From contig NZ_PTRA01000001.1 in NCBI RefSeq assembly GCF_002943425.1, forward strand, positions 2,852,001 to 2,916,000: a DNA stretch of 64,000 nucleotides, read 5' to 3'. The position numbers and the translations under genes are program-made. Source of the stretch: Siphonobacter curvatus (GTDB lineage: Bacteria > Bacteroidota > Bacteroidia > Cytophagales > Spirosomataceae). Shown here piece by piece: positions 26,455 through 34,353 of this stretch (position 1 is its first letter; each line of letters starts with the position of its first letter). The notes below the pieces were generated by a model. It did not search any database. It saw only the letters and a program-made list of their open reading frames with translations, and had not been told where the DNA came from.

Positions 26455-27007
26455 AGTGTGGACAGTTCGTTGAACAGTTTAATGGCTTTCGACGGCGATT
26501 GGATTTTTAAAATGCCTCGCACAAAAATATATTTTTTCCGATAAAGCCTGAGTTTCCGTTCACAATTTGAGTTGACGGTTGACTAATTATTCAAAGGATT
26601 CAATTTAACATTTAAATTATCAAATTTCAATGCATTTTTTGATACTTCCCCCTGATTTTCTTAGGAGTATAACCCTTAAAGTAACCATTTGTTTTTTGTA
26701 AAATTCTAATATCTAAGAAAGATTTAGGGGATTCGAATCGCTACAAATAAAGTATTGAGTATAAATATTCAAGTACCTCAAACAACTAAATCCCTATGAT
26801 AAAACCTTCACTTTTGCAGGTTTGTTAGAACATAGCAGCTACCTATAGGCTTTGTCTTTTCAGTATGTGTATTGTCCTTTTAATTTCACGGAATCAGAAA
26901 TCGATAGCTAACCACTAGGTACTATACGTACATCGGACTGAAATGAGTGGACGCCTACGCAAAAATTGAAATCTGGCTTTATCTTGCCCACTTAAAATAG
27001 AAGCCTT
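26455..27007. other. intergenic region, 553 bases
   Basis: A strongly A/T-rich stretch between divergent genes. It holds the ugd -7 box at 26522-26529. I see no small gene, no tRNA and no clear terminator; the short ATTCGAATC palindrome near 26731 lacks tRNA context. Confidence 0.6.
26522..26529 (-). promoter_or_regulatory. -7 promoter element of ugd
   Basis: Minus-strand TATTTTTG, a perfect TAnnTTTG, with a leader of about 60 bases. Confidence 0.55.
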
Positions 27008-28705
27008 GTGACGAACGAAGCGATTGTCGAACTACTCGAACTGACCACCAAGCTATTAGAATTGCACGGTGAGAATGACTTCAAAATCCGAAATTTCCAG
27101 AATGCAGCCTTTAATCTGGATAAAACGACAGCCGACCTTACGACGGTACCGTTAGCCGAGCTTTCGCTACTGCCCGGGGTGGGCAAAAGCATGGCCAGCA
27201 AAATTGACGAAATTCGACGTACGGGTACGTTAAAAGATCTCAATGACCTCCTGGCCCAAACTCCGGAAGGTATTCTGGACATGTTCCGTATTAAAGGAAT
27301 TGGTCCCAAAAAAATACGGGTGATCTGGAAAGAGCTCGGCATTACGGATACGCAACAACTTTTGCTGGCTTGCGAAAACGGCGAAATTGCGAAGCTCAAG
27401 GGCTTTGGCGAAAAGACCCAGGAAACGATTCATACCAATCTGCTTTTCCTGCAATCGAATTCTTCCAAACTTCGCATGGATGTGGCTCAGGTACTGGCTG
27501 AAGTACTTTGTGAAGCATTGGAAAAGCAGTTTCCAACCCAGATTACGGGCGAGGTACGTCAAAAAGCAGAAATCGTAGATTTGATTCAACTGGTTACCGC
27601 CGCCGAAAACTCGGCAGAAGTACAGAAGTTTCTGAACACGCTGGAGTTTGTACAACAGGACGAAAAAGCGTCAACACCCTTCATTTGGCGGGGGAAATTT
27701 TTGGATCGAAGCATTCCTGTCGAAGTACGCATCAGTCGCCCGCAGACCTTTATCAATCAGGTTTTTATTCGCTCTTCCAGTCCGGAACACCTAACGCAAC
27801 CCATCGCTCATTCGACGTTATTGAAGACGACTCTGAAAGAGCCACACGATACGGAGGAAGCCATTTACGCGGAACTGGGTCTGCCCTATCTTTCACCCGA
27901 ACTACGGAATGGTACCGACGAACTTTCGCCGGAGTCGCTGCAACGCCTGCCCGACCTGATTACCTGGGAGGCCCTAAAAGGTACTGTTCACAACCACTCG
28001 ACCTGGTCGGATGGGAAACATACGCTGGAACAAATGGCCCGGGCGGCGGCGGACCTAGGTTTGCAGTACCTCGGCATTGCCGACCACTCCAAATCGGCTA
28101 CCTACGCCAACGGTCTGAGTGAAGAACGGATCTACCAGCAGCACCAGGAAATCGACCAGCTCAACGAACGCTTTCGGGCGGAAGGTCTTGACTTTCATAT
28201 TTTCAAAGGAATCGAATCGGATATTCTCGGCGATGGCTCGCTGGACTACGATACTGACGTTCTGAAATCCTTTGATTTTGTCGTGGCCTCCGTGCATTCG
28301 AACCTGAAAATGACTGAGGAGAAAGCGATGCAACGCTTGATTCGGGCCATTGAAAATCCGTATACGACGATTATTGGTCACCCCACGGGCCGGCTACTCC
28401 TCTCCCGCCCCGGCTACCCCGTGGATGAGCGGAAACTCATCGACGCCTGTGCTGCCAATGGTGTGGTGCTGGAACTCAACGCCAGCCCCTACCGACTCGA
28501 TGCCGACTGGCGGTGGATTCCGTATGCCCTGGAAAAAGGTGTACGTATTTCCATCAATCCCGATGCTCACCACATCGAAGGATATCAGGATATGCATTAC
28601 GGCGTGGCGGTAGCCCGCAAGGGGGGACTCACGCGACAAATGACGTTTAATACCCTGACTCAATCGGAAATGCAGGCGTATCTTGCCCAGCGGAAAATTG
28701 GTTAA
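27008..28705 (+). CDS. PolX-family protein with decayed polymerase site and intact PHP domain
   Basis: A 565-residue homologue of bacterial PolX. Three helix-hairpin-helix-like motifs are visible (PGVGK near 56, KGIGPKK near 96, KGFGEKT near 131). The nucleotidyltransferase core is altered: the usual GSxRR reads GEVRQ (181-185) and the usual DxD reads DLI (191-193), while the third acidic position is Glu in PVEVR. The C-terminal PHP domain is complete: His328, His330, Asp359-His360, Glu403, His430, His458, Asp519 and His521. It is therefore probably a metal-dependent exonuclease or phosphoesterase on DNA, not a polymerase. It starts at a GTG. Confidence 0.85.
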   Translation: MTNEAIVELLELTTKLLELHGENDFKIRNFQNAAFNLDKTTADLTTVPLAELSLLPGVGKSMASKIDEIRRTGTLKDLNDLLAQTPEGILDMFRIKGIGPKKIRVIWKELGITDTQQLLLACENGEIAKLKGFGEKTQETIHTNLLFLQSNSSKLRMDVAQVLAEVLCEALEKQFPTQITGEVRQKAEIVDLIQLVTAAENSAEVQKFLNTLEFVQQDEKASTPFIWRGKFLDRSIPVEVRISRPQTFINQVFIRSSSPEHLTQPIAHSTLLKTTLKEPHDTEEAIYAELGLPYLSPELRNGTDELSPESLQRLPDLITWEALKGTVHNHSTWSDGKHTLEQMARAAADLGLQYLGIADHSKSATYANGLSEERIYQQHQEIDQLNERFRAEGLDFHIFKGIESDILGDGSLDYDTDVLKSFDFVVASVHSNLKMTEEKAMQRLIRAIENPYTTIIGHPTGRLLLSRPGYPVDERKLIDACAANGVVLELNASPYRLDADWRWIPYALEKGVRISINPDAHHIEGYQDMHYGVAVARKGGLTRQMTFNTLTQSEMQAYLAQRKIG

Positions 28706-28803
28706 AGCCAGCCGGTTTTTCGGAACCAAAACGCTACGCTCACGTTTGTAAAGAAGCGTTTTTCGGGTACTCAACTCAAAGTCGGAATTCTTTTATTAAC
28801 GAA

Positions 28804-29676
28804 ATGAATAAAAAAGTTAACGTAGGTCTGGTTCAAATGTCCAATGTTGCGGACGTTGAAGCCAATATTCAGAAAGCCGAAGCGGGCATCCGCGAAGCCG
28901 CTGCCAAGGGGGCTCAGATTGTCTGTTTGCAGGAATTGTTCACGTCGCTGTACTTCTGCGACGTGGAAGATCACCACAATTTTTCGCTGGCTGAATCCAT
29001 TCCCGGTCCTACGACCGATCGTATGAGCAAGCTCGCCGCTGAACTGGGCGTCGTCATTGTGGCTTCGCTGTTCGAAAAACGAGCCGCCGGGCTGTACCAT
29101 AATACCACCGCCGTGCTCGATGCCGACGGTACGTATCTGGGCAAATACCGGAAAATGCACATTCCCGATGATCCGGGCTATTACGAGAAATTTTACTTTA
29201 CGCCCGGTGACCTGGGTTACAAGGTTTTCGATACCAAGTTTGCTAAAATTGGCGTCCTGATCTGCTGGGACCAATGGTATCCCGAAGCTTCCCGGATTAC
29301 GGCTCTGATGGGTGCCGAAATACTCTTCTACCCCACGGCCATCGGTTGGGACGTGAACGAAACGGACGCTCAGGTGAATCAGGAGCAGTACGACGCCTGG
29401 CAGACCATTCAGCGGAGTCACGCGGTTGCCAATGGCGTCTACGTCGTGTCCGTAAACCGCGTGGGTCGGGAAGCCGATCAGCAATTCTGGGGCGGTAGTT
29501 TCATTGCTAAACCCCACGGTGGTTTGCTGTATCTGGCTCCGCACGAAGCAGAGACGGTACACGTACAGGAACTGGATCTGGAAGCAGCCGACCGCATTCG
29601 TACCACTTGGCCGTACTTCCGCGACCGCCGGATTGATTCCTACCAGCCCATTACGAAACGATTTATTGACGAATAA
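28804..29676 (+). CDS. aguB: N-carbamoylputrescine amidase
   Basis: A 290-residue nitrilase-superfamily amidase of normal length. The Glu-Lys-Cys triad is Glu44 (LQELF), Lys117 (YRKMHIPDD) and Cys154 (LICWDQWYPEA), and the segments FYFTPGDLG and AIGWDVNE are typical of the AguB subgroup. It hydrolyses N-carbamoylputrescine to putrescine, CO2 and ammonia in the cytoplasm. Its partner AguA is encoded at 15546-16583. It lies 98 bases after the PolX-like gene and ends in a good terminator. Confidence 0.93.
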   Translation: MNKKVNVGLVQMSNVADVEANIQKAEAGIREAAAKGAQIVCLQELFTSLYFCDVEDHHNFSLAESIPGPTTDRMSKLAAELGVVIVASLFEKRAAGLYHNTTAVLDADGTYLGKYRKMHIPDDPGYYEKFYFTPGDLGYKVFDTKFAKIGVLICWDQWYPEASRITALMGAEILFYPTAIGWDVNETDAQVNQEQYDAWQTIQRSHAVANGVYVVSVNRVGREADQQFWGGSFIAKPHGGLLYLAPHEAETVHVQELDLEAADRIRTTWPYFRDRRIDSYQPITKRFIDE

Positions 29677-29685
29677 GTATTGATG

Positions 29686-29718
29686 AAGGCGGAATCAAGG
29701 TTCCGCCTTTCTTTTTCT
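29686..29718 (+). terminator. intrinsic terminator of aguB
   Basis: AAGGCGGAA (29686-29694) pairs with TTCCGCCTT (29701-29709), followed by TTCTTTTTC. It ends only a few bases before the GTG of the next gene. Confidence 0.85.
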
Positions 29719-29722
29719 TCCT

Positions 29723-30577
29723 GTGAAAAATTCATTTTGGGGTACGGGCCTGCTGTTCGCCGCCCTATGGTCTTCGGCATCCGTTGCCGCCAAGTTCGGT
29801 CTGCAATCGGCAGAACCGATGCTGTTGTTTGACATTCGCTATTTTGGAGCGGGCATCCTCCTACTGGCTTACGCCCTGGGCATTGAAAAACAACGCTTGC
29901 CCCAAGGCAAAGAATGGGTGCAGATCGCGACGTTTGGTTTGCTGAATACCGTGGTGTATCTCAGTCTGTTTGTTTTTGCCATGAAACAGGTGGCGGCGGG
30001 TATCGGCAGTTTAGCCATTGCCCTGAATCCCCTGTTGATCAGTGTTTTATCCGCGTTCTGGACGGGACAAAAAGTAGCTTCCAAACAATGGACGGCCATT
30101 GCTCTGGGCATGGCTGGCGTTGCTCTGGCTACGTATCCCCTGCTGCAAAATAGTTTCGCTACTCCGCAGGGCCTCCTGCTACTTTTTCTGAGTATGCTTT
30201 CCTACTCCATTGCTACGATCTATTTTTCGGGCATTGACTGGAAACTTTCGCGAAGTAGTATCAATGGCTGGCAAACACTGATGGCGGGGCTGATTTGCCT
30301 GCCGCTGGTATTTGTCTTTCACGAAAAAGCCAATCTTTTCGATACGCGTTTCTGGGCATCAGAAGTCTGGCTGACCATCTTCGTATCCGTACTGGCAGTG
30401 CAATTATGGTTGAAGCTGTTGCATACCGATGCCGTACGAGCTTCCTTGTTTCTTTTCCTCTGCCCCGTATTTGGTTTCGCTTACGCGACCTTCTTGCTCG
30501 GCGAACCGTTTAGCTGGTACACGGGCCTGGGTACAGTGCTGGTACTGGTTGGTTTGTGGATGGGCCAGAAAAAATAA
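29723..30577 (+). CDS. EamA/DMT family transporter
   Basis: A 284-residue inner-membrane protein with about ten hydrophobic segments in two repeated halves, as in the drug/metabolite transporter superfamily (EamA, PF00892). The first repeat begins GTGLLFAALWSSASVAAKFGL and the second ends GTVLVLVGLWMGQKK. Substrates vary widely (amino acids, metabolites, drugs) and cannot be read here. It starts at GTG, five bases after the aguB terminator, so it may have its own promoter or rely on read-through. Confidence 0.88.
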   Translation: MKNSFWGTGLLFAALWSSASVAAKFGLQSAEPMLLFDIRYFGAGILLLAYALGIEKQRLPQGKEWVQIATFGLLNTVVYLSLFVFAMKQVAAGIGSLAIALNPLLISVLSAFWTGQKVASKQWTAIALGMAGVALATYPLLQNSFATPQGLLLLFLSMLSYSIATIYFSGIDWKLSRSSINGWQTLMAGLICLPLVFVFHEKANLFDTRFWASEVWLTIFVSVLAVQLWLKLLHTDAVRASLFLFLCPVFGFAYATFLLGEPFSWYTGLGTVLVLVGLWMGQKK

Positions 30578-30645
30578 GGCGTCATTTTCATGGCCTGCAA
30601 AAAACTTTTGCCGATACGCTTGACTTGTAAAACTTTCTTCCGTTT

Positions 30646-30666
30646 ACTTTGCAGTACAAAGTACTT
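30646..30666. promoter_or_regulatory. operator copy 1, ACTTTG-N5-CAAAGT
   Basis: An inverted repeat ACTTTG (30646-30651), CAGTA, CAAAGT (30657-30662), followed by ACTT. It matches copy 2 at 31647 in 17 of 20 bases, counting from the C of ACTTTG. Its left half contains the TTTG of a 7/8 -7 box (TTACTTTG), so a bound repressor would cover the promoter. The likely binder is the winged-helix regulator encoded at 31322. Confidence 0.7.
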
Positions 30667-30672
30667 CAGCAA

Positions 30673-31293
30673 ATGATTCAAGAAGATCCACTACGCGACT
30701 TGTCTGAGATTCGTCAGATGATGGAACGGTCCTCACGTTTCCTGTCTTTAAGCGGATTATCCGGCATATTTGCGGGAAGTGTGGCCTTAGTAGGAGCCGC
30801 AGCCGCCTGGAAATTTCTGGAAGGTACGCCTTCTCTGGTCACCACGCCGTTCGCCGATCGCCCCTATGGGTTCTATCAGTTTTTCATTGTCAACTTCGGC
30901 GGTGTACTGCTGTTATCGCTCATTGGCGGTTTTTATTTTACGAACCGTCGGGCCCGGATTAAAGGCTGGAAAATTTGGGATGCTACGTCGAAACGGCTGT
31001 TCGTTAATCTGGCCATTCCTTTAGCTACGGGAGGTATTTTCTGTTACTTTCTTTTATTCAGAGCCCCTGAACTCATTGCCGCCAGTACACTGATTTTTTA
31101 CGGCCTTGCTCTGATTAATGCCAGTAAGTATACCCACAGTGATGTACGAAATCTGGGGCTTTGCGAGCTTTTATTGGGTATTATCTGCGGCTGGTTTGCG
31201 GCAACGGGTACCAGCCTGTTATTTTGGGCCCTGGGTTTTGGAGTACTCCACATTCTGTACGGCATCATTCTGTACCGGAAATACGGAGCTTAA
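30673..31293 (+). CDS. membrane protein of unknown function, regulator-linked
   Basis: A 206-residue inner-membrane protein with about six hydrophobic segments (near 22-45, 68-90, 105-125, 130-150, 160-180 and 183-200) after a charged N-terminus that includes LSEIRQMMERSS. No catalytic motif is visible. It is the first gene of a unit whose second gene is a winged-helix regulator, an arrangement I recall from other Bacteroidota. The ATG at 30673 is chosen because a TTG further up (30649) lies inside the operator. Confidence 0.75.
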   Translation: MIQEDPLRDLSEIRQMMERSSRFLSLSGLSGIFAGSVALVGAAAAWKFLEGTPSLVTTPFADRPYGFYQFFIVNFGGVLLLSLIGGFYFTNRRARIKGWKIWDATSKRLFVNLAIPLATGGIFCYFLLFRAPELIAASTLIFYGLALINASKYTHSDVRNLGLCELLLGIICGWFAATGTSLLFWALGFGVLHILYGIILYRKYGA

Positions 31294-31321
31294 GCGGACT
31301 CAAGCGGGTCTGATTGGTGGT

Positions 31322-31630
31322 ATGAAAAATGTAATTGAGCAGTTAAATAAAGCGTTTGAGAACCGGGTTCGGCTCGGCATCATGTCGGTGCTGATGGTGA
31401 ACGACTGGGTGGAATTCAACACGCTCAAAGAAACCTTGCAGCAAACTGACGGGAACCTGGCCAGCCACCTGACGGCCCTCGAAAAGGTACAGTACGTAGC
31501 CGTACGGAAAGGCTTCATTGGCCGTAAACCTAATACGTCCTTCCAGGCTACCCTTAGCGGTCGTCAGGCCTTTCAGGAACACCTGGACGCTCTGGAAATG
31601 CTTTTAAAATCAGTACCGAATAAGTCCTAA
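31322..31630 (+). CDS. winged-helix transcriptional regulator (HTH_34 type)
   Basis: A 102-residue DNA-binding protein that fits the small winged-helix family PF13601. It shows the LNKAFENRVRLGIMSVLMVNDWVEFNTLKETLQQTDGNLASHLTALEKVQYVAVRKGF pattern: helix, helix-turn-helix, then a basic wing (GRKPNTSFQATLSGRQAF). No ligand domain is present. The ATG at 31322 is the natural start; the open frame runs further up but overlaps the preceding gene. It sits between two copies of one palindrome, which suggests autoregulation and control of the next gene. Confidence 0.88.
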   Translation: MKNVIEQLNKAFENRVRLGIMSVLMVNDWVEFNTLKETLQQTDGNLASHLTALEKVQYVAVRKGFIGRKPNTSFQATLSGRQAFQEHLDALEMLLKSVPNKS

Positions 31631-31646
31631 TTTTTTTTGTACTTCA

Positions 31647-31667
31647 ACTTTGTAATTCAAAGTACTT
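31647..31667. promoter_or_regulatory. operator copy 2, ACTTTG-N5-CAAAGT
   Basis: ACTTTG (31647-31652), TAATT, CAAAGT (31658-31663), then ACTT. It lies 16 bases before the ATG of the DUF4153 gene and overlaps a 7/8 -7 box (CAACTTTG), as copy 1 does. Confidence 0.7.
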
Positions 31668-31682
31668 TTTAAAAAACATCTT

Positions 31683-33095
31683 ATGCCACGGGCCTTTTAC
31701 GTTTTACTCACCGCCGTTCTCTTGCAGAATTATCTGTTTTATAATCAGTCCGCCGGATTGAATGTGATGGCTTTTTCACTACTGGTACTCGGGTTGGTAT
31801 ACGTCCGAAAAACCGATTCGTTTCGGCATCCAACCATCCAGCTGAGCGTACTGGGACTGCTGCTTTCGGGCGGTTCGGCTAGTTTGTATGGGGGTTCTAC
31901 GGCGGTGTTGCTGTATTTCGCTTCCCTTTTTCTACTCGTTGGCTATTCTTCCGTCCCCCGGCTTTCTCCGTATGTTTCGGCCTTCAACGGCATGTTAAGC
32001 AGTGTGGGTCTGGCTTCGTTTGAGGCTGGTTCACAGTGGTTCGCTTCATCGAATTCCAAACCCACGCATCGCCAGTTGATTCGGCAATTCCGGATTCTGT
32101 TGCTTCCCTTTTTGATTACAATCGTTTTTTACGGATTATACTACTGGGCAAACCCCGATTTTAGTCTGTTCGAGAATTCCTATACGCTTGATACCAATTA
32201 TGTTCTTTTAACTATTCTAGGCTTTATCTGGCTTCCTGCTCTCTTATTTCCGTATTCCGCTCAACTATTCACTAAAGCTGATTTAAACCTTTCCAATACA
32301 GTCACCCGCATTCGAAGCCGCTACTCCGGCCATTTGTTAGGCTTGAAATGGGAATACCGCCAGGGCGTTGCGATGCTGGGTATGCTGAATCTGCTCCTGC
32401 TCGTTTTTTTGGGGTTTGAAAGTTCGATGCTTAACAAAGGCCGACACGCCATAACTGCTTCTGAGCTTTCTCAATCCGTACACGATAGCGTCAACGTACT
32501 GATTTTAAGTATCTTATTGGCTATTTCGTTGGTACTTTTTTACTTCCGTAAAAATCTTAACTTTTTCCCGAAGAACCGGCTATTGGTTCAACTGGCCTAC
32601 ACTTGGATCGTTCTGAATTTGCTGCTTTTGGGCATTACCACCTATACGAATACCTTGTACATTCAAAATTACGGCCTCACCTACAAACGCATCGGTGTCT
32701 ACCTGTGGCTTTTCCTGACGGGCTGCGGTTTACTTTCCACGCTTTATAAAATTCATTCAAAGAAGTCAAACGCCTTCCTCTTTCGCGTCAACAGCTGGCT
32801 TTGCTATTTCGTACTTATTTTACTTACGGCCGTGCCTTGGGTAGAAGTCATCACCCAATACAACCTGACGAAGGCTCGTACCCGGGACGTATCCTACCTC
32901 TTTCAGTTGATGCCTTACAACCTACCGCAGCTACAGGCTTATACAACCACGCATTCGGAATTAAAGGATACGTTCATTCATCAGACACAAGCCTTTCAGA
33001 ACCGATACCGGAAACGTCCTCAAACCTGGCAATCCTGGAATTACGCCGACTGGAAAATTAATCAGTACATCGAAACCCACCCCTTTTCCAAGTAA
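31683..33095 (+). CDS. DUF4153-like polytopic membrane protein
   Basis: A 470-residue inner-membrane protein with about twelve hydrophobic segments. The GLTYKRIGVYLWLF segment near 340 is characteristic of DUF4153/DUF4173 proteins. A C-terminal soluble tail (about 400-470) with HSELKDTFIHQTQAF and several Trp/Tyr residues follows the last membrane segment. The function is unknown. It is preceded by operator copy 2 and followed after 18 bases by the DUF1361 gene, so it belongs to the regulator's unit. Confidence 0.82.
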   Translation: MPRAFYVLLTAVLLQNYLFYNQSAGLNVMAFSLLVLGLVYVRKTDSFRHPTIQLSVLGLLLSGGSASLYGGSTAVLLYFASLFLLVGYSSVPRLSPYVSAFNGMLSSVGLASFEAGSQWFASSNSKPTHRQLIRQFRILLLPFLITIVFYGLYYWANPDFSLFENSYTLDTNYVLLTILGFIWLPALLFPYSAQLFTKADLNLSNTVTRIRSRYSGHLLGLKWEYRQGVAMLGMLNLLLLVFLGFESSMLNKGRHAITASELSQSVHDSVNVLILSILLAISLVLFYFRKNLNFFPKNRLLVQLAYTWIVLNLLLLGITTYTNTLYIQNYGLTYKRIGVYLWLFLTGCGLLSTLYKIHSKKSNAFLFRVNSWLCYFVLILLTAVPWVEVITQYNLTKARTRDVSYLFQLMPYNLPQLQAYTTTHSELKDTFIHQTQAFQNRYRKRPQTWQSWNYADWKINQYIETHPFSK

Positions 33096-33113
33096 TTCAT
33101 CCATTCCCACTTC

Positions 33114-33755
33114 ATGCCTATGAAATCCCGTACGTTTCAACTCGCCAGCCTGACGGCTCTCTCGCTTCTTTCCGCCAGCTTTCTGGTCATTCGTTTCGGA
33201 CTGCTCCGGAGTGGCTGGTACGTTATGATCAACTGGAACCTGTTTCTGGCCTGGCTTCCGCTGGTGTTTTCACTCTGGTTCGAAAAACTGACGCATCAGC
33301 CTTCCCGACTCAAACTCGTGGCCGTAGGGACGCTTTGGCTCCTGTTTTTCCCGAATGCTCCCTACGTCATCACGGATCTGATTCATATTCAGAACACGAT
33401 GGGCATTCCGGTCTGGCACGACGCGGTGATGATTTTCAGTTATGCTTTTGTAAGCTTGCTCTGCGGATTGCTTTCCTTTCACTGGATGCGAAAAAACCTG
33501 TTGCGAATTCTGCCGCGATGGGCGGATTGTCTGATGCTGGCCGCCCTGCCCCTCAGCAGTTTTGGTATCTATCTGGGCCGGGTGAAACGCCTCAACAGCT
33601 GGCACCCGTTTACCCACCCGACCTTACTCGTGCGGCAGATTCTGGAAAGTCTGGTCAGCAAACAGGCGATGCTGATGACGCTTGAATTTTCCGTACTCCT
33701 TGGAATTTCGTACTTGATGCTTTTAAGTTTGATGGAGAATGAGCGATCCTACTGA
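33114..33755 (+). CDS. DUF1361 membrane protein
   Basis: A 213-residue membrane protein with six hydrophobic segments. The DUF1361 hallmarks FFPNAPYVITDLIHI (near 78-93) and SFGIYLGRVKRLNSW (near 148-162) are clear. Its role is unknown. The ATG at 33114 follows the DUF4153 stop by 18 bases, and its end overlaps the next gene by 17 bases, so these genes are co-translated. Confidence 0.88.
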   Translation: MPMKSRTFQLASLTALSLLSASFLVIRFGLLRSGWYVMINWNLFLAWLPLVFSLWFEKLTHQPSRLKLVAVGTLWLLFFPNAPYVITDLIHIQNTMGIPVWHDAVMIFSYAFVSLLCGLLSFHWMRKNLLRILPRWADCLMLAALPLSSFGIYLGRVKRLNSWHPFTHPTLLVRQILESLVSKQAMLMTLEFSVLLGISYLMLLSLMENERSY

Positions 33756-34212
33756 CCGTTGGTCCATTCGCAAACCTGTACAGCCCAGAGCCATGCCCAT
33801 TGATATTCCCAAGTTTTTCCGAAGTGTCCGGTACGCCAGCAAAGGGCTACGCGTAATGGTCTATTCGGAAAACAACGCCCGTATTCACTTTCTGGCTACA
33901 GCAGTCGTCATCTTTTTGGGCTTTTACCTCAACATTACCAAACGCGATTGGGTCAACCTGGTGCTGTGTATCGTACTGGTCTGGATTACCGAAGCCATTA
34001 ATACCGCCATCGAGAAGATCGTGGATATGGTGTCGCCCGAATACCGGAAAATTGCTGGAGAAATTAAGGACCTGGCCGCCGGGGCGGTACTGGTAGCTGC
34101 CCTCTTTGCCTTGTTTGTCGGCGTGATGACGTTCAAGGAATATCTTCCCTGGAAAGAGTGGATGACCGACTTGGGTATTCCCCTACCGGCGGAAGAAGAG
34201 GAAATCTTTTAA
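33739..34212 (+). CDS. diacylglycerol/undecaprenol kinase family protein
   Basis: A 157-residue DgkA-type membrane kinase. After a soluble, Pro-rich N-terminus (about 1-25), it shows the family motifs ENNARIH (near 44-50), EAINTAIEKIVD (near 85-96) and KDLAAGAVL (near 109-117), with three membrane segments. It phosphorylates a membrane lipid alcohol, either diacylglycerol or undecaprenol; Gram-positive relatives prefer undecaprenol and the sequence does not decide. The start overlaps DUF1361 by 17 bases and is preceded by GGAG. It ends the regulator's operon before a terminator. Confidence 0.9.
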   Translation: MSDPTDRWSIRKPVQPRAMPIDIPKFFRSVRYASKGLRVMVYSENNARIHFLATAVVIFLGFYLNITKRDWVNLVLCIVLVWITEAINTAIEKIVDMVSPEYRKIAGEIKDLAAGAVLVAALFALFVGVMTFKEYLPWKEWMTDLGIPLPAEEEEIF

Positions 34213-34232
34213 TGCCTGATTTTCAACCCATC

Positions 34233-34270
34233 AGCCCACTTGCCGGAGTCAAACCGCAGGTGGGCTGATT
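34233..34270 (+). terminator. terminator of the winged-helix/DUF4153 operon
   Basis: AGCCCACTTGC (34233-34243) pairs with GCAGGTGGGCT (34256-34266) with one G-T pair, then GATTCTTTTG. Confidence 0.8.
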
Positions 34271-34353
34271 CTTTTGTTGCCTGCTCTTGTCAAAGCTGAC
34301 CATCCTGCTTACATTCGCTTAACCACTTCCAGTGCCACGATGCGACAAAGACT

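Noticed and set aside
26726-26740. tRNA-like GATTCGAATC
   Set aside because: It is an isolated palindrome with no acceptor, D or anticodon stems around it.
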